NCBI GenBank assembly: GCA_030592205.1 | Contig: JAUVKA010000271.1 | Span: forward strand, 1-5,923 | DNA: 5,923 nt | DNA from: Bacteroidota bacterium | GTDB lineage: Bacteria; Bacteroidota; Bacteroidia; Bacteroidales; UBA12481 | Reading direction: 5' to 3' | In this document: in pieces, positions 5,603-5,923 of the stretch | How the letters are laid out: each line of letters begins with the position of its first letter | Position numbering within the stretch: the first letter of the stretch is position 1 | Notes under the pieces: generated by a model | Seen by the model: the letters and a program-made list of their open reading frames with translations, nothing else | Database searches by the model: none | Told to the model about the DNA's origin: nothing | Made by a program: the position numbers and the translations under genes

Positions 5603-5923
5603 ATGGCAGATAAGAAAACTCAAAATAAGAACCGCGGCCCCAAAATCCCCTTACGTAAACCCGGCAGTGACAGTTCGAACAAGAAAAAATTCAGTATTTA
5701 CTGGATTTATGGTATAATAATAGTAGCTGTATTGGTTATAAACTACATAAGTGCCGGACAAAAAACTCAGGAAGTCACCCGAAAGCAATTCGAAGAAGAA
5801 ATGCTGAAACAAGGAGATGTTGAGAAAGTGGTAGTGGTAAATAAAAACCTTGTTGAAATCTATATCAAACAAGACCGTTTGAACTCAGGCAAATATGACG
5901 ACGTAAGTCAGCGCAGCTTCAGT
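5603..5923 (+). CDS. ftsH: ATP-dependent zinc metalloprotease FtsH, N-terminal fragment (3' end outside window)
   Basis: The frame opens at the ATG at 5603 and is still open at the last base, giving 107 residues of a protein that usually has about 640-700. FtsH is a membrane-anchored AAA+ protease that forms hexamers and degrades misfolded membrane proteins and some cytosolic regulators. Only the N-terminal part is seen: a Lys/Arg-rich cytosolic start (1-29), a transmembrane helix with FSIYWIYGIIIVAVLVINYI at 30-49, and the beginning of the periplasmic FtsH-ext domain. In that domain QFEEEMLKQGDVEKVVVVN (62-80) and LVEIYI (83-88) match the usual E-x-M-x-x-GDVEK-x-VVVN pattern. The AAA+ and HExxH protease domains lie outside the window, so the call rests on this pattern plus the rsfS neighbour. 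The upstream bases CTGAAAAA are A-rich, common for Bacteroidota starts. Confidence 0.9.
   Translation, partial: MADKKTQNKNRGPKIPLRKPGSDSSNKKKFSIYWIYGIIIVAVLVINYISAGQKTQEVTRKQFEEEMLKQGDVEKVVVVNKNLVEIYIKQDRLNSGKYDDVSQRSFS

Noticed and set aside
5651..5872. Minus-strand open frame opposite the ftsH start.
   Set aside because: It is rich in Phe and Tyr because it mirrors the A-rich coding strand of ftsH; no recognisable protein pattern.
1..5923. A new multi-gene defence, toxin or mobile system.
   Set aside because: Apart from the left-edge fragment and the transporter, every gene is a recognised housekeeping gene; no transposase, integrase, nuclease, tRNA or attachment site was seen.

Overview
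The window looks like chromosomal DNA of a Bacteroidota member, probably a Bacteroidales or Marinilabiliales-like lineage. The evidence is AT-leaning sequence, housekeeping proteins with Bacteroidota-style signatures (PyrE, a short BirA, FtsH with an FSIYWIYG membrane start), no convincing Shine-Dalgarno sequence before any start, and a few TTTG / TAnnTTTG-like promoter candidates. The genus cannot be fixed from the sequence alone.

Layout. Positions 1-603 hold the C-terminal 200 residues of an unidentified protein ending in a carbohydrate-binding-like beta-sandwich. A hairpin followed by a T-run lies just after its stop and probably ends that transcript. Positions 670-2889 encode a 739-residue SLC12-type cation-chloride cotransporter homologue that starts at TTG. 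Its stop is followed within two bases by an array of 7-bp repeats (2891-2961), two copies of an 8-mer, and a GC-rich hairpin (2982-3002). Next come coaD (3031-3498, coenzyme A synthesis) and pyrE (3607-4239, UMP synthesis). birA (5059-4328, minus strand, biotin-protein ligase without a DNA-binding domain) converges on pyrE and diverges from rsfS (5131-5502, ribosome silencing factor). The window ends inside ftsH: its first 107 residues are at 5603-5923 and the frame runs off the edge.

How the genes relate. Most are core single-gene functions rather than one pathway: cofactor supply (CoaD, BirA), pyrimidine supply (PyrE), translation shut-down in poor conditions (RsfS) and membrane proteolysis (FtsH). 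rsfS and ftsH lie in tandem and form a plausible transcription unit, with birA reading away from them. The transporter is the accessory element and carries residues that suggest Na-K-2Cl type transport.

I found no mobile element, CRISPR array, RNA gene, defence island or convincing new system. The points most worth a second look are the ion-site residues of the transporter, the heptamer array with its neighbouring hairpin, and the unidentified beta-sandwich protein at the left edge.
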